64,000 bases of DNA. Source: Blastococcus capsensis (GTDB lineage Bacteria > Actinomycetota > Actinomycetes > Mycobacteriales > Geodermatophilaceae). The position numbers and the translations under genes were made by a program. Below are positions 1 to 8,230 of this stretch, in pieces. Under the pieces are notes generated by a model. That model made no database searches. It saw only the letters and a program-made list of their open reading frames with translations, and was not told where the DNA came from. The stretch spans positions 1 to 64,000 of the forward strand of contig NZ_JASNNW010000021.1 in the NCBI RefSeq assembly GCF_030165005.1. Reading direction: 5' to 3'. Positions within the stretch are counted from its first letter, which is position 1. The number at the start of each line of letters is the position of its first letter.

Positions 1-725
1 TGGAGTCCCACTTCCACTGGCACGGCGACGCCTTCACCGATGGCCAGGTCATCGACACGATCACCCCCAAGACCGGCCGCGCCAAGGGCGGGAAGGTCGG
101 GGAGAACGACACCGCCCGCCGCGCCGAGCCCGTGTGGGACCCCACGCAGCACACCGGGTCGTGGCGGGCGGTGTGGGCATACTCGGCCAGGCGCGCAGCC
201 CGGGACCGCAAGACCCTCGCCCTGCAGGAGGCCCGGGCGCGGGAGGTCGTCGACGGCGAACGCGCGGCCCGCACGCCGCGGTTCGTCAAGACCAGCAACG
301 GTGCCCGATCCCTGGACGAGACCGCACTGGCCAGAGCGCAGAGCCTGGTCGGGTTGAAGGGCTACGTCACCAACATCCCCGCCAATCTCATGCCCGCGGC
401 CGAGGTGATCGGCAGCTATCACGACCTGTGGCGGGTCGAGCAATCGTTCCGGATGAGCAAGACCGATCTGCGGGCCAGGCCGATGTTCCACCACACTCGC
501 GACGCCATCGAGGCCCACCTCACCGTCGTGTTCACCGCCCTGGCCGTGGCCCGCGAGGTTCAGAACCGCACCGGCCTGGCGATCGGCAACGTCATCCGCC
601 AGCTGCGGCCGCTGCGCTCGGCCACGGTCGCGATCAACGGCGCCACCCAGACGTTTCACCCCGCCGTTCCCGCAGCTCAGCGGGTCATCCTCGATGCGCT
701 ACCGCCGGTCGAAGTCACGCACTAA
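1..725 (+). CDS. IS4-superfamily (IS1634-like) transposase, C-terminal part, cut by the window edge
   Basis: The frame is open from base 3 and ends at TAA 723-725, giving about 240 C-terminal residues of a DDE transposase. The segment YHDLWRVEQSFRMSK carries the catalytic Glu followed six residues later by Lys, the E-(6)-K part of the IS4-superfamily signature. The preceding residues (YVTNIPA, then the helix before the Tyr) fit the insertion domain of IS1634-like enzymes. The upstream catalytic Asp residues lie outside the window. The part seen here is intact, so the element could be functional if its left end is complete. Immediately downstream are remains of two other mobile or polymorphic genes, which marks this as an insertion hotspot. 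Family assignment is from motif memory; the IS1634 subgroup is less certain than the superfamily. Confidence 0.8.
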   Translation, partial: ESHFHWHGDAFTDGQVIDTITPKTGRAKGGKVGENDTARRAEPVWDPTQHTGSWRAVWAYSARRAARDRKTLALQEARAREVVDGERAARTPRFVKTSNGARSLDETALARAQSLVGLKGYVTNIPANLMPAAEVIGSYHDLWRVEQSFRMSKTDLRARPMFHHTRDAIEAHLTVVFTALAVAREVQNRTGLAIGNVIRQLRPLRSATVAINGATQTFHPAVPAAQRVILDALPPVEVTH

Positions 726-743
726 GCAAATGATCAAAGTCGG

Positions 744-835
744 GTCGGACGATGGCGTCGCGGACGACGGTGGCCCACGGGTGGTGTTCGTCGGACGACG
801 GCGTCGCGGACGACGGTGGCCCACGGGTGGTGTTC
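744..835. repeat. 46-bp perfect-phase tandem duplication
   Basis: Bases 744-789 are repeated at 790-835 with a single difference (T753 versus C799). The unit starts GTCGGACGA and ends GGTGGTGTTC. It lies in the 3' part of the decayed IS1380-type transposase on the minus strand. Forty-six bases is not a multiple of three, so the duplication itself changes the reading frame of the C-terminus. It looks like a replication-slippage or end-joining scar. Confidence 0.9.
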
Positions 836-1360
836 GGCCAGGGGTCGGCGGCGTCCGCTGCGGGCCAGGGTGGCCGGGACGGTGAACAGCCTGGTCTGCA
901 GCCGCTTGGGCTCCCACCGCCGGGCGGCGTGATCGGTGAGGGCCAGCAGCTGCATCCAGCCGGGTGAGCTCACACGCCAGCGCCAGGATGGCGCACCAGG
1001 TCTGGTCTTGGTCGAAGGCGTGCAGCGGCAGGTTGGTCAGTCCGGTGTCCTTCGCGCAGCGGATCCGGTCTTCGACGCAGGCGCGGCAGCGGTGCCGCAG
1101 CTCGAGTGCTGGCAGCTGCCCGCGGGCGCTGTTGGTGGCGAACGCGGTGCCCCGCAGCCCGTCGGCGTCGGTGATCCGCAGCTGCGCACCCGGGCGCGGG
1201 CGTTCCTCGCGGACGATCACCCGCATCCCGGGCGGCCAGCCGGTGAGGTCCGGCAGCCCGGTCAGCTCGGCGACCCAGGCGCCCTCGCAGATCTGGTCGT
1301 GCGCGTCGTAGGCCGGCGTCCACACCTCGGCGGGGATCTTGGAACCGCGCGGGTTGGTTC
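744..1360 (-). pseudogene. IS1380-family transposase remnant, frameshifted and truncated
   Basis: On the minus strand from about 1360 the translation reads EVWTPAYDAHDQICEGAWVAEL, then GMRVIVREERPRPGAQLRI and ELRHRCRACVEDRIRCAKDTG, followed by ALACEL. This is the second half of an IS1380-type DDE transposase. At about 960 one extra base breaks the frame: the continuation WMQLLALTDHAARRWEPKR is found one base out of phase. It then runs into the 46-bp tandem duplication. The N-terminal half is absent; upstream lies a piece of an RHS gene in the opposite direction. The gene cannot make a working transposase. Family assignment is by recall of the conserved RxxPHPGAQL-like and CEDRIR motifs. Confidence 0.75.
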
Positions 1361-1605
1361 CCCTCGGTGACCGATTCGGTGGCCGGCACGACCACCGCCT
1401 CCTACGGCCCCGACGGGGAGCTGCGCGTGCAGGTGCTGCCCGGTGGGGTGGCGTTGCGGATCGGCTATGACGCCAACCGCACCCCGACCTCCCGGTCCTA
1501 CGTGCGGACCGCGGACGGCGTGCAGGTGGCGACCTCGTCGATGCTGGCGAACTCGGCGGGGCAGATGGTCACCCACACCACCGCCGTGTCGGCGGATCGT
1601 GCGCA
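1361..1605 (+). pseudogene. RHS/YD-repeat protein fragment
   Basis: The frame through GTG 1367 encodes about 80 residues with two RHS-type repeats: SVAGTTTASYGPDGELRVQ, then GGVALRIGYDANRTPTSRSY and a GQMVTHTTAVS tail. The spaced Tyr-Asp/Gly and Gly-x-x-x-x-x-x-Tyr pattern is typical of the beta-barrel repeats of RHS and wall-associated polymorphic toxins. There is no start context, no signal peptide, no core (DPxGL) motif and no toxin tip. Both ends are abrupt: IS1380 remains on the left and the 3' end of the methyltransferase gene on the right. Downstream of about 1605 the frame is only the antisense of that methyltransferase. I read it as a stranded internal piece of a large RHS gene removed by transposition. 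Confidence 0.6.
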
Positions 1606-1633
1606 CCCCGACGGCCGTTGGGTAGCGGCAGCG

Positions 1634-2293
1634 TCAGCTGCGCCTGGTGGCGACGAGCAGACCGCTGCCCATCGGCAGCACGGCCGGCAGCAGGGTGTCG
1701 TCGTCGCGGACGGCGCGGGAGATCTCCCGCCACGCCACCGACTGCGGGTCCCGCGCGGTGCGGTCGGCGATCCGCCCGCCCTCCAGCAACCCGTGGCAGG
1801 TGAGCGATCCGCCCACCCGCACCAGCGCGAGCAGCCCCGCGAGGTGCTCGGCGTACTCCCGCGGCGGGCCGGCGCAGCACACCATGTCGTAGCCGCCGGG
1901 GGAGAGTCGGGGCAGGACCTCGCCGGGGGTGCCGAAGATCAGCCGCGCCCGGCTGGCGGGCACCCGGGCCTCGGCGAGCGCGGTGCGCGCCGCCCGCAGC
2001 TGCTCGGGATCGCCGTCCAGGGCGGTGAGGACGCCGTCGGGCCGCATCCCGCGCAGCAGCCACAGCGCGGCGAGGCCGCCGCCGCTGCCGATGGACACCA
2101 CCGAGCGGGCCCCGGCCGTGGCGGCGAGGACGGCCAACGTGGCGCCGACAGCCGGCTCCACCGGCGTGGAGCCGGGCAGCAACTGGGCACGGTGCCGCGC
2201 GGCCTGCATCTCGGGCGACTCCGCGGCGAAGCGTTCGGCGTAGGCGGCGCCCAGCTCGGTGCCGCCGGCGGGCGGCGGTCGCTCGGCGCTCAT
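1634..2293 (-). CDS. O-methyltransferase, SAM-dependent (Rv1220c-like)
   Basis: 219 residues from ATG 2293-2291, chosen because GGAGG lies seven bases upstream. The fold is class I: a long N-terminal helix region, then motif I as SVVSIGSGGGLAALWLL (about residues 66-82), an acidic residue after the second strand in LTALDGDPEQL, and the later strand GGYDMVCCAGPP. The family methylates hydroxyls of small molecules with divalent-metal help; the substrate here is unknown. In mycobacteria a gene of this type stands divergently beside sigE, and the same arrangement is seen here with about 255 bases between the starts. That synteny is the best argument for orthology. Convergent on the left with remnants of mobile DNA. 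Confidence 0.85.
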   Translation of the reverse strand: MSAERPPPAGGTELGAAYAERFAAESPEMQAARHRAQLLPGSTPVEPAVGATLAVLAATAGARSVVSIGSGGGLAALWLLRGMRPDGVLTALDGDPEQLRAARTALAEARVPASRARLIFGTPGEVLPRLSPGGYDMVCCAGPPREYAEHLAGLLALVRVGGSLTCHGLLEGGRIADRTARDPQSVAWREISRAVRDDDTLLPAVLPMGSGLLVATRRS

Positions 2294-2548
2294 CAACACA
2301 CCTCCGGTGACGGAGCAGAACGGCTCCGCCGTGCTCCAAAGGTTCCCCGCACCGGCCGAGGGTAGTGGCCGGGCTGCGCGAGGCCGTGTGCCCGGCCGGA
2401 CCTGTGCGTCTCCTGGGAGCCGCGGTGCGCGGGAACACGCATGTGCCGGCCGTCCGTTGATCCGTACGTGCGCCTGAAGCGAGCCGTGCCCGTTCCACCC
2501 GTCGACGCGTCTCAGCACGCGCCGGCATCCGTCTGCGAAACTGGTGGG

Positions 2549-3139
2549 GTGTCCGAGGCCACGTCCGCGCAGTCCGAGGGCACCGGCATGGCCGCGGACA
2601 GCTGGGTGGCCCCGTCCTGGGAGCAGGTCGTCCGTGACCACTCCGCCCGGGTGTACCGCCTCGCCTACCGGCTGTCCGGCAACCCGCAGGACGCCGAGGA
2701 CCTGACGCAGGAGACCTTCGTCCGGGTGTTCCGCTCGCTGGCCGACTACTCGCCCGGCACCTTCGAGGGCTGGCTGCACCGGATCACCACGAACCTGTTC
2801 CTCGACATGGTCCGCCGCCGCCAGCGGATCCGCTTCGATGCGCTCCCCGAGGACACCGAGCGGCTGCCCGGCCGCGCGCCGAGCCCCGAGCAGGTGTACG
2901 CCGACACCCACCTGGACCCGCAGGTGCAGGCCGCGCTCGACGCGCTGTCCCCGGAGTTCCGGGTGGCCGTGGTGCTCTGCGACATCGAGGGCCTCACCTA
3001 CGAGGAGATCGCGGCCACGCTGGGCATCAAGCTGGGCACGGTCCGCAGCCGCATCCACCGTGGCCGGGTGCAGCTGCGCGAGGCGCTCGCCCACCTGGCC
3101 CCGCGTCGGGTGGCCGCGGCCGGGGAGGCCGGCGCGTGA
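2549..3139 (+). CDS. sigE: ECF RNA polymerase sigma factor SigE
   Basis: 196 residues from GTG 2549. I prefer this start because GC at third positions is strong from 2549 on and weak before it. An ATG at 2588 with GAGGG seven bases upstream is a good alternative (183 residues). Region 2 spans roughly residues 27-95 ([34 protein letters not shown], then the -10-melting helix ending DMVRRR). Region 4 spans about 128-183, with the helix-turn-helix [20 protein letters not shown]. The neighbours, an anti-sigma factor overlapping by four bases and then an HtrA protease, match the mycobacterial sigE-rseA-htrA stress module that answers envelope damage. Extracytoplasmic stress control is inferred from that context. 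Confidence 0.93.
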   Translation: MSEATSAQSEGTGMAADSWVAPSWEQVVRDHSARVYRLAYRLSGNPQDAEDLTQETFVRVFRSLADYSPGTFEGWLHRITTNLFLDMVRRRQRIRFDALPEDTERLPGRAPSPEQVYADTHLDPQVQAALDALSPEFRVAVVLCDIEGLTYEEIAATLGIKLGTVRSRIHRGRVQLREALAHLAPRRVAAAGEAGA

Positions 3140-3702
3140 TCCCGGAGAGCCACCTGGCCCAGGAGGCGATCGCCGCGCTGGTCGACGGCGAGCTGACGGC
3201 GGGCCCGGCCGGACGGGCAGCCCGGCACCTCGCGGGCTGTGCCACCTGCCGCATGGCCGTGGAGGCCCAGCGGGAGGCGAAGGCGGCGCTGCACGGCTCC
3301 GCGGACGTCACGATCCCCGGTGACCTCATGTCGCGCCTGCGCGCCATCCCCTTCACCGCCGACGTGCCCGGTTCCGGTGACGGAACGGGTGCGATGAGCG
3401 CCGCCGCGGGGGAGCTGACCGTCACCGGCAGCACCGGCTCCTGGTCGCTGGACCTCACCGAGGGCGCGCAGCGCCGCGGGCCGCTCGGTGCGCGCTGGCT
3501 TCGCCGCGGGGTGGCCGGCACGCTCGCCGGTCTCGGTGCCGGCGTCACCGCGCTGGCGCTGACGCTCCCGGCCGATGCCGCCCCCGCGCCCGCCGCGGAC
3601 CGGCCGCAGCCGGAGCAGCACACCCAGGTCGTCCCTCCCGTCGTGCGGACGGTCACCGTCGACCTCTCCACCGGCATCGGTTCCCCGGGTGGCACGCCCT
3701 GA
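3136..3702 (+). CDS. rseA: Anti-sigma-E factor RseA, zinc-finger type
   Basis: 188 residues from GTG 3136, which overlaps the sigE stop (GTGA), so the two are translationally coupled at matching levels. The N-terminus is a ZAS/zf-HC2 domain: [13 protein letters not shown] followed by HLAGCATC, giving His-x3-Cys-x2-Cys around residues 31-38, the usual zinc and redox-sensing centre that binds sigma region 2/4. Unlike the short mycobacterial RseA, there is a hydrophobic stretch [20 protein letters not shown] (about 125-144) followed by a Pro/Ala-rich tail. It may therefore be tethered to the membrane, or the stretch may be a soluble hydrophobic helix; I cannot decide from sequence. The role is to hold SigE inactive until stress releases it. 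Confidence 0.9.
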   Translation: MIPESHLAQEAIAALVDGELTAGPAGRAARHLAGCATCRMAVEAQREAKAALHGSADVTIPGDLMSRLRAIPFTADVPGSGDGTGAMSAAAGELTVTGSTGSWSLDLTEGAQRRGPLGARWLRRGVAGTLAGLGAGVTALALTLPADAAPAPAADRPQPEQHTQVVPPVVRTVTVDLSTGIGSPGGTP

Positions 3703-5255
3703 GCACCGACCACGACCACGACCCGGCCGCACCCGGGGAGGCCGGTTACTCGCGTCCCGAGGGGCGGCTCGGCGGCTTCGACGACGCGGCGGTGCAGCGG
3801 CTCACCCCGCGCGCCGTGCCCGCCCCGCAGCCCACGCCGGCGCAGGCGGGTGCGTTCGGCCGGCCGGAGCGGGTCGCCGGCAGCTTCGCCGGTGACCGGC
3901 CCCCGCCCGCACCCCGCCCGGTGCCGCCGCCGCCCCCGGAGGCACTGCTGCGGGCGTTCGGACCGCCCGCGCCCGGCCGGCACGGGCTCCAGGAGCCGCC
4001 GGGTGGCCGGCCCGGCGGCCGGCGCACCGCCACCGGTCCGTGGTGGAAGGCCGACGCCTCGAGCGACCCCTGGCGCGACCCGGCGTCACCGGCCGGCCTG
4101 GGCATCCCCGCGGTGTACGACGAGGACAGGCAACCCGGCCCGGTCGTGGTCGACAGCCAGGGGCGGCGCAAGGTGCGGCTGCGCGACCTCTCGGTGCGGC
4201 TGGCGACGCTCGTCGTGCTCGGCCTACTGGTGGTCGGCGTGGTGGGCGGCGGCGTCGGCTGGTACCTGACCCGCACCGCCGGCGAGACCCCGCTGCTCAG
4301 CCCGGGGACGACGCTGTCGCAGGTGGACCCGGGCATCACCCGGGAACCGGGCTCGGTGTCCGACATCGCCGACGCCGTCATGCCGGCGGTGGTCTCCATC
4401 GAGGTTCGCGTGGGGCAGGCGGGGGCCACCGGCTCCGGCGTCGTGATCGACGGCGAGAACGGCTACATCGTCACGAACAACCACGTCATCTCGGGCGCCG
4501 ACGGCGTCGAGGGGGCCGAGATCCGCGCGGTCTTCTCCGACGGCAGCGGATCCGCGGCGCGCATCGTCGGCCGCGACCCGGCCAGCGACCTCGCCGTCAT
4601 CAAGGTGGAGAAGCCCGGACTGGTGACCGCGTCCATGGGACGCTCCGACGACGTCGTCGTCGGCGACCCCGTGGTCGCCATCGGCTCCCCGCTCGGCCTC
4701 GCCGGCACCGTCACCAGCGGCATCGTCAGCGCGCTGGAACGGCCGGTCCGGCTGTCCGGTCAGGGTACCGACACCAACGCGGTGATCAGCGCCGTCCAGA
4801 CCGATGCACCCATCAACCCGGGGAACTCCGGCGGTGCGCTGGTGGACGCCACGGGGGCGCTCGTCGGCATCAACACCGCCATCGCGTCGAGCGGAATGGG
4901 TGGTGGCTCGATCGGCCTGGGCTTCGCCATCCCCATCGACACGGTGAAGCGGATCACCGAGCAGCTGATCTCCACCGGCACGGCCGTGCACGCCGCGCTC
5001 GGCGTCAGCGCCCGGTCGGTGACCGACGGGACGCGGGACGGCGCGCTGGTGGTCAACATCGAGCCGGGCAGCGCCGCGGCGCAGGCGGGCATCCGCGAGG
5101 AGGACATCATCATCGCGGTCGACGACACCCCGGTCGGCAGCTCCGAAGAGCTGGCCGTGGCGGTGGACGCCCGGCAGCCGGGCGAGGAGGTCGTGATCGA
5201 GTTGGTCCGCGGCGGGAGTTCCCGGACGGTCCAGGCGACGCTCGGCGCCGCCTGA
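3699..5255 (+). CDS. htrA: HtrA/DegP-type serine protease with PDZ domain
   Basis: 518 residues if started at CTG 3699, which overlaps the rseA stop as CTGA. I choose it because all codons from 3699 to the first in-frame GTG (3792) show near-perfect GC3 and a typical hydrophilic N-terminus (STDHDHDP...). The cytoplasmic N-terminal region of about 165 residues is rich in Pro, Gly and Arg. One membrane helix follows at about 168-190, then a trypsin-like domain with His262 (TNNHVIS), Asp297 (DPASDLAVI) and Ser377 (NPGNSGGAL), and a PDZ domain over the last 95 residues or so. All three catalytic residues are present. Membrane-anchored quality-control protease of the cell envelope, third gene of the sigE operon. 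Confidence 0.93.
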   Translation: MSTDHDHDPAAPGEAGYSRPEGRLGGFDDAAVQRLTPRAVPAPQPTPAQAGAFGRPERVAGSFAGDRPPPAPRPVPPPPPEALLRAFGPPAPGRHGLQEPPGGRPGGRRTATGPWWKADASSDPWRDPASPAGLGIPAVYDEDRQPGPVVVDSQGRRKVRLRDLSVRLATLVVLGLLVVGVVGGGVGWYLTRTAGETPLLSPGTTLSQVDPGITREPGSVSDIADAVMPAVVSIEVRVGQAGATGSGVVIDGENGYIVTNNHVISGADGVEGAEIRAVFSDGSGSAARIVGRDPASDLAVIKVEKPGLVTASMGRSDDVVVGDPVVAIGSPLGLAGTVTSGIVSALERPVRLSGQGTDTNAVISAVQTDAPINPGNSGGALVDATGALVGINTAIASSGMGGGSIGLGFAIPIDTVKRITEQLISTGTAVHAALGVSARSVTDGTRDGALVVNIEPGSAAAQAGIREEDIIIAVDDTPVGSSEELAVAVDARQPGEEVVIELVRGGSSRTVQATLGAA

Positions 5256-5304
5256 GGCTCCTTGCAGGATCCCGCCGCGAGCTCGCGAGTGGCGGGGGGC
5301 AAGG
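5256..5304 (-). repeat. Dispersed palindromic element, copy 1 (minus orientation)
   Basis: Starts one base after the htrA stop. Outer arms CCTTGC/GCAAGG enclose CCCGCCGCGAGCTCGCGAGTGG, which itself folds through GAGCTC. Read on the minus strand it matches the copies at 11117, 36326 and 56834 in the central GCTCGCGGCGGGA block. It may also serve as the transcription terminator of the sigE operon before tatB. Confidence 0.6.
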
Positions 5305-5368
5305 AATGTTCTGACTACGCTGGGACGGTGAGCGGCGCGCGCAGGCGGCATGCGGAAGGAGGGCGGCG

Positions 5369-5731
5369 GTGTTCAACTCGATCGGCTGGCCCGAGCTCTT
5401 CGTCGTCGCCCTCGCCGCGCTGTTCATCTTCGGTCCCGAGCGCCTGCCCGACCTGGCCAAGGACGCCGCCAGCGGGCTGAAGAAGGTGCGGACCGCCATC
5501 ACCGGCGTCCGCGAGCAGGTCAACGAGTCCCTCGGCGACGACTTCGCCGACCTGCGCGACCTCGACCTGCGCAAGTACCACCCGCGCACTTTCATCCGCG
5601 ACCAGCTGCTCGGTGACGACGACGAGTCCCCGCCGGCCCGGCCGGCCAGCGGCGCGACAGCGGCCTCGGTGGTCGCCGCCCAGCTGCGCGACCGCAGCGT
5701 TCCGCCACCCTTCGACGTCGACGCGACGTGA
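5369..5731 (+). CDS. tatB: Sec-independent translocase subunit TatB
   Basis: 120 residues from GTG 5369, with a strong GGAGGG eight or nine bases upstream. The N-terminus MFNSIGWPELFVVALAALF is a single membrane helix (about residues 5-22), followed by the conserved FGPERLPDLAKD hinge and a long amphipathic helix containing AASGLKKVRTAITGVREQV. The charged C-terminal tail is variable, as in other TatB proteins. TatB receives twin-arginine precursors from TatC. It sits directly downstream of htrA in the mycobacterial order, so folded-protein export and envelope quality control are linked here. The gap of 113 bases contains a palindrome, so it probably has its own promoter (GACTACGCTGGG near 5312). 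Confidence 0.92.
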   Translation: MFNSIGWPELFVVALAALFIFGPERLPDLAKDAASGLKKVRTAITGVREQVNESLGDDFADLRDLDLRKYHPRTFIRDQLLGDDDESPPARPASGATAASVVAAQLRDRSVPPPFDVDAT

Positions 5732-5800
5732 TCTGTCGTCCTCCGGACGACACCGCGGCCACGTGCCCTCCCCAGTTGCGCTGAGCCGCTGCCGTCACTC

Positions 5801-5880
5801 CTCGGGGGAGCCTCCGGCCCCCCGCTCGTCGCGACAAAGCGCTGCTCGCCCCGGCTCGGGGAGCCTCCGGCCCCCGCTCG
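5801..5880. repeat. Intergenic direct repeat, two copies of about 25 bp
   Basis: CTCGGGGGAGCCTCCGGCC followed by C-runs and GCTCG occurs at about 5801-5827 and again at 5855-5880, differing by one or two C/G in the homopolymer runs. Each copy contains the small palindrome GGAGCCTCC. The repeats fill the space between the convergent tatB and mrp genes, where termination from both sides is expected. Confidence 0.75.
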
Positions 5881-5893
5881 CCGGAGCGAATAC

Positions 5894-7045
5894 TCAGTGC
5901 TTGACGGGGGTGAGGCCCAGGGACATGCCGGACAGGCCGCGCTGGCGGACGGCGAGCCCGTCGGCGATCTTCTCCAGGGCCTGCGCGGCGGGGGAGTCCG
6001 GGTCGGCGAGCACGATCGGCGCACCGGCGTCGCCGGCCTCGCGGAGCCGGGTGTCCAGCGGGATCTGGCCGAGCAGCGGCACCCGGGCACCCAGCGTGCG
6101 GGTCAGCGCGTCGGAGACGGTCTGGCCGCCGCCGGAGCCGAACACCTCGACCCGGGAGCCGTCGGGCAGGTCCATCCAGCTCATGTTCTCGATGACCCCG
6201 ACCACCTGCTGGTGGGTCTGGGTCGCGATCGCCCCGGCGCGCTCGGCCACCTCGGCGGCGGCCAGCTGCGGGGTCGTGACGACGAGGATCTCGGCGTTCG
6301 GCAGCAGCTGCGCGATCGAGATGGCGACGTCACCGGTGCCGGGCGGCAGGTCCAGCAGCAGGACGTCGAGGTCACCCCACCACACGTCGGCGAGGAACTG
6401 CTGCAGCGCGCGGTGCAGCATCGGCCCGCGCCACACGACCGGGGTGTTGCCCGGCGTGAACATGCCGATCGAGATGACCTTCACGCCCAGCGCCTGCGGC
6501 GGCATGATCATGTTGTCGACCTGGGTGGGCTTGTCGTCCACGCCGAGCATGCGCGGCACCGAGTGGCCGTAGATGTCGGCGTCCACGACGCCCACCGCCA
6601 GGCCGCGCTTGGCCAGGGACGCGGCCAGGTTCACCGTGACGCTGGACTTGCCGACGCCGCCCTTGCCGGAGGCGACGGCGTAGACCCGCGTGAGCGAACC
6701 GGGCTGGGCGAATGGGATCACCGGTTCGGGGGCGTCGGTGCCGCGCACGGTCTTGCGCAGCTCGGCGCGCTGCTCGTCGCTCATGACGTCGAGCGCGACC
6801 TGCACCGAGGTGACACCGGGGACGGCGGAGACGGCCTGGGTGACCCGGGTGGTGATCGTCTCCCGCATCGGGCAGCCGGAGACGGTCAGGTAGACCTCGA
6901 CGTCGACCGAGCCGTCGGGCCCGATCCGCACGTCCTTGATCATGCCCAGCTCGGGCAGGGGCCGGTTGATCTCGGGGTCCTGGACGGTTGCCAGAGCGGC
7001 GTTGACGGCGTCGAGCGCCGGCGTGCCGGTCAGCTGGTCGGACAT
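5894..7045 (-). CDS. mrp: Mrp/ApbC-type iron-sulfur carrier ATPase
   Basis: 383 residues from ATG 7045. Residues 8-95 form a DUF59/MIP18 domain with the conserved Cys in LTVSGCPMRETI (C58). The P-loop is the deviant Walker A GKGGVGKS at 127-134, with the switch VVDADIYGHSVPRMLG and the LDLPPGTGD motif behind it. The C-terminal CxxC of proteobacterial Mrp is absent; the corresponding place reads ENMSWMDLPDGS. As far as I recall this is normal for actinobacterial Mrp. The protein should load 4Fe-4S clusters onto client enzymes. It belongs to the mycobacterial sigE neighbourhood and is convergent with tatB. Confidence 0.93.
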   Translation of the reverse strand: MSDQLTGTPALDAVNAALATVQDPEINRPLPELGMIKDVRIGPDGSVDVEVYLTVSGCPMRETITTRVTQAVSAVPGVTSVQVALDVMSDEQRAELRKTVRGTDAPEPVIPFAQPGSLTRVYAVASGKGGVGKSSVTVNLAASLAKRGLAVGVVDADIYGHSVPRMLGVDDKPTQVDNMIMPPQALGVKVISIGMFTPGNTPVVWRGPMLHRALQQFLADVWWGDLDVLLLDLPPGTGDVAISIAQLLPNAEILVVTTPQLAAAEVAERAGAIATQTHQQVVGVIENMSWMDLPDGSRVEVFGSGGGQTVSDALTRTLGARVPLLGQIPLDTRLREAGDAGAPIVLADPDSPAAQALEKIADGLAVRQRGLSGMSLGLTPVKH

Positions 7046-7196
7046 CGTGTTCGTCTGTCTCCTTCGACGGGGGACCGGCGTCCGGCGGTCGGCGGCAGCA
7101 GCGGCGACCCGCGCGATCGGTCGCCTGCCACTGTACGGCGGGCGGCGCCCCGCCCCGTCCGCCGGAGGGTGATCTGGGGCGCACCCGGTGTGTCAC

Positions 7197-7202
7197 TAGG
7201 GT
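7197..7202 (+). promoter_or_regulatory. -10 box of azlC (leaderless)
   Basis: TAGGGT ends six bases before GTG 7209, so transcription should begin at or within a base or two of the start codon. No Shine-Dalgarno can fit between them. Confidence 0.5.
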
Positions 7203-7208
7203 CGGTTC

Positions 7209-7895
7209 GTGTCGCCCGACCGGTCGCAGACCCTCCGGGACGCCGTCGGTCTGGGCCTCGCCGTCGGCCTCTACGGGGTGGCGTTCGGCGCGGCCGCCGA
7301 CGCGGCGGGCCTGGACGTCTGGCAGGCGCTGGTGCTCTCGGCCGTCATGTTCACCGGGGCCTCCCAGTTCGCCCTGATCGGGGTGCTCGGCGCCGGCGGC
7401 AGCCCCCTCGCCGCCGTCGGCAGCGCCCTGCTGCTCGGCACCCGCAACACCGTCTACGGGGTGCGCCTGGTGCCGCTGCTGCGACCGCGGGGCCCCCTCC
7501 GCCGCGCGGGGACGGCGCACTGGGTCATCGACGAGACGACGGCGCTGTCGCTGGCGGCTCCCGACCGGGCGCTCGCCGGGCTGGCGTTCCTGGTGGGCGG
7601 CGCGACCCTCTACCTGACCTGGAACGCGACGACCGTCGTCGGTGCGCTCGGCGCCGCGGCCCTGGGCGGTACGGCGCGGGCGGCGCTGGACGCGGTCGTC
7701 CCGGCGGCGTTCCTGGCGCTGCTGTGGCCGCGGCTGGGCCGGGGCAACGCCCAGCCGGCGGTGCAGCGCCGGGTGGCGCTGGGCGGTGCCGTGGTCGCCC
7801 TGGCGCTGACGCCGTTCGTCCCGCCCGGCGTGCAGGTCGTCGCCGCGGTGGTGGCGGTGGCGCTGGCCGGACGCCCGCGGCGGGCCGCCGCATGA
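7209..7895 (+). CDS. azlC: AzlC-family amino-acid exporter, large subunit
   Basis: 228 residues from GTG 7209, apparently a leaderless message. The N-terminal region has the AzlC pattern, with GLAVGLYGVAFGAA followed by the conserved FTGASQFALIG helix. The rest is hydrophobic, with five or six predicted membrane helices, and the loop LLGTRNTVYGVRL is family-typical. AzlC works with a small AzlD partner to export branched-chain amino acids (BrnFE in corynebacteria). The next gene is that partner, overlapping by four bases. The substrate is inferred from family only; export of other amino acids is possible. Confidence 0.87.
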   Translation: MSPDRSQTLRDAVGLGLAVGLYGVAFGAAADAAGLDVWQALVLSAVMFTGASQFALIGVLGAGGSPLAAVGSALLLGTRNTVYGVRLVPLLRPRGPLRRAGTAHWVIDETTALSLAAPDRALAGLAFLVGGATLYLTWNATTVVGALGAAALGGTARAALDAVVPAAFLALLWPRLGRGNAQPAVQRRVALGGAVVALALTPFVPPGVQVVAAVVAVALAGRPRRAAA

Positions 7896-8203
7896 GCGCC
7901 ACCTGGACGGCGGTGCTGGTCGCCTCGGTGGGCTGCTACCTGCTCAAGCTCGCCGGGCTGTCGGTCCCCGCGTCGTGGGTCGAGCAGTCCTGGGTGGCGC
8001 GGGTCGTCGATTTCGTGCCGGCGGCGCTGCTCGCCGCGCTCGTGGTCGTCCAGGGACTGACCAGCGGGGACGAGGTCGTGGTCGACGGGCGGCTCGCCGG
8101 GCTGGCGGTCGCCGCGCTGGCCCTGGCGCTGCGGGCGCCGTTCATCGTGGTGCTGGTCCTCGCCGGGGCCGTGGGCGCGCTGGTGCACGTGCTCGCCGGC
8201 TGA
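7892..8203 (+). CDS. azlD: AzlD-family exporter, small subunit
   Basis: 103 residues from ATG 7892, overlapping the azlC stop (ATGA). Four hydrophobic segments, with the family-typical start TWTAVLVASVGCYLLKLAG and the loop FVPAALLAALVVVQGL. AzlD proteins are about 100-110 residues, so the gene is complete. It pairs with AzlC in a two-gene operon that ends in a strong hairpin at 8231-8287. Confidence 0.87.
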   Translation: MSATWTAVLVASVGCYLLKLAGLSVPASWVEQSWVARVVDFVPAALLAALVVVQGLTSGDEVVVDGRLAGLAVAALALALRAPFIVVLVLAGAVGALVHVLAG

Positions 8204-8230
8204 TCCGGGACGCTGAGGCGCGGGCGTCCT

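Noticed and set aside
744-835. Possible CRISPR-like or iteron array
   Set aside because: Only two units without spacers, one mismatch, lying inside a decayed transposase gene; it is a simple tandem duplication.
2441-2548. Longer SigE with an extra 36 N-terminal residues
   Set aside because: Third-position GC is weak before 2549 and the segment would occupy the divergent promoter region.
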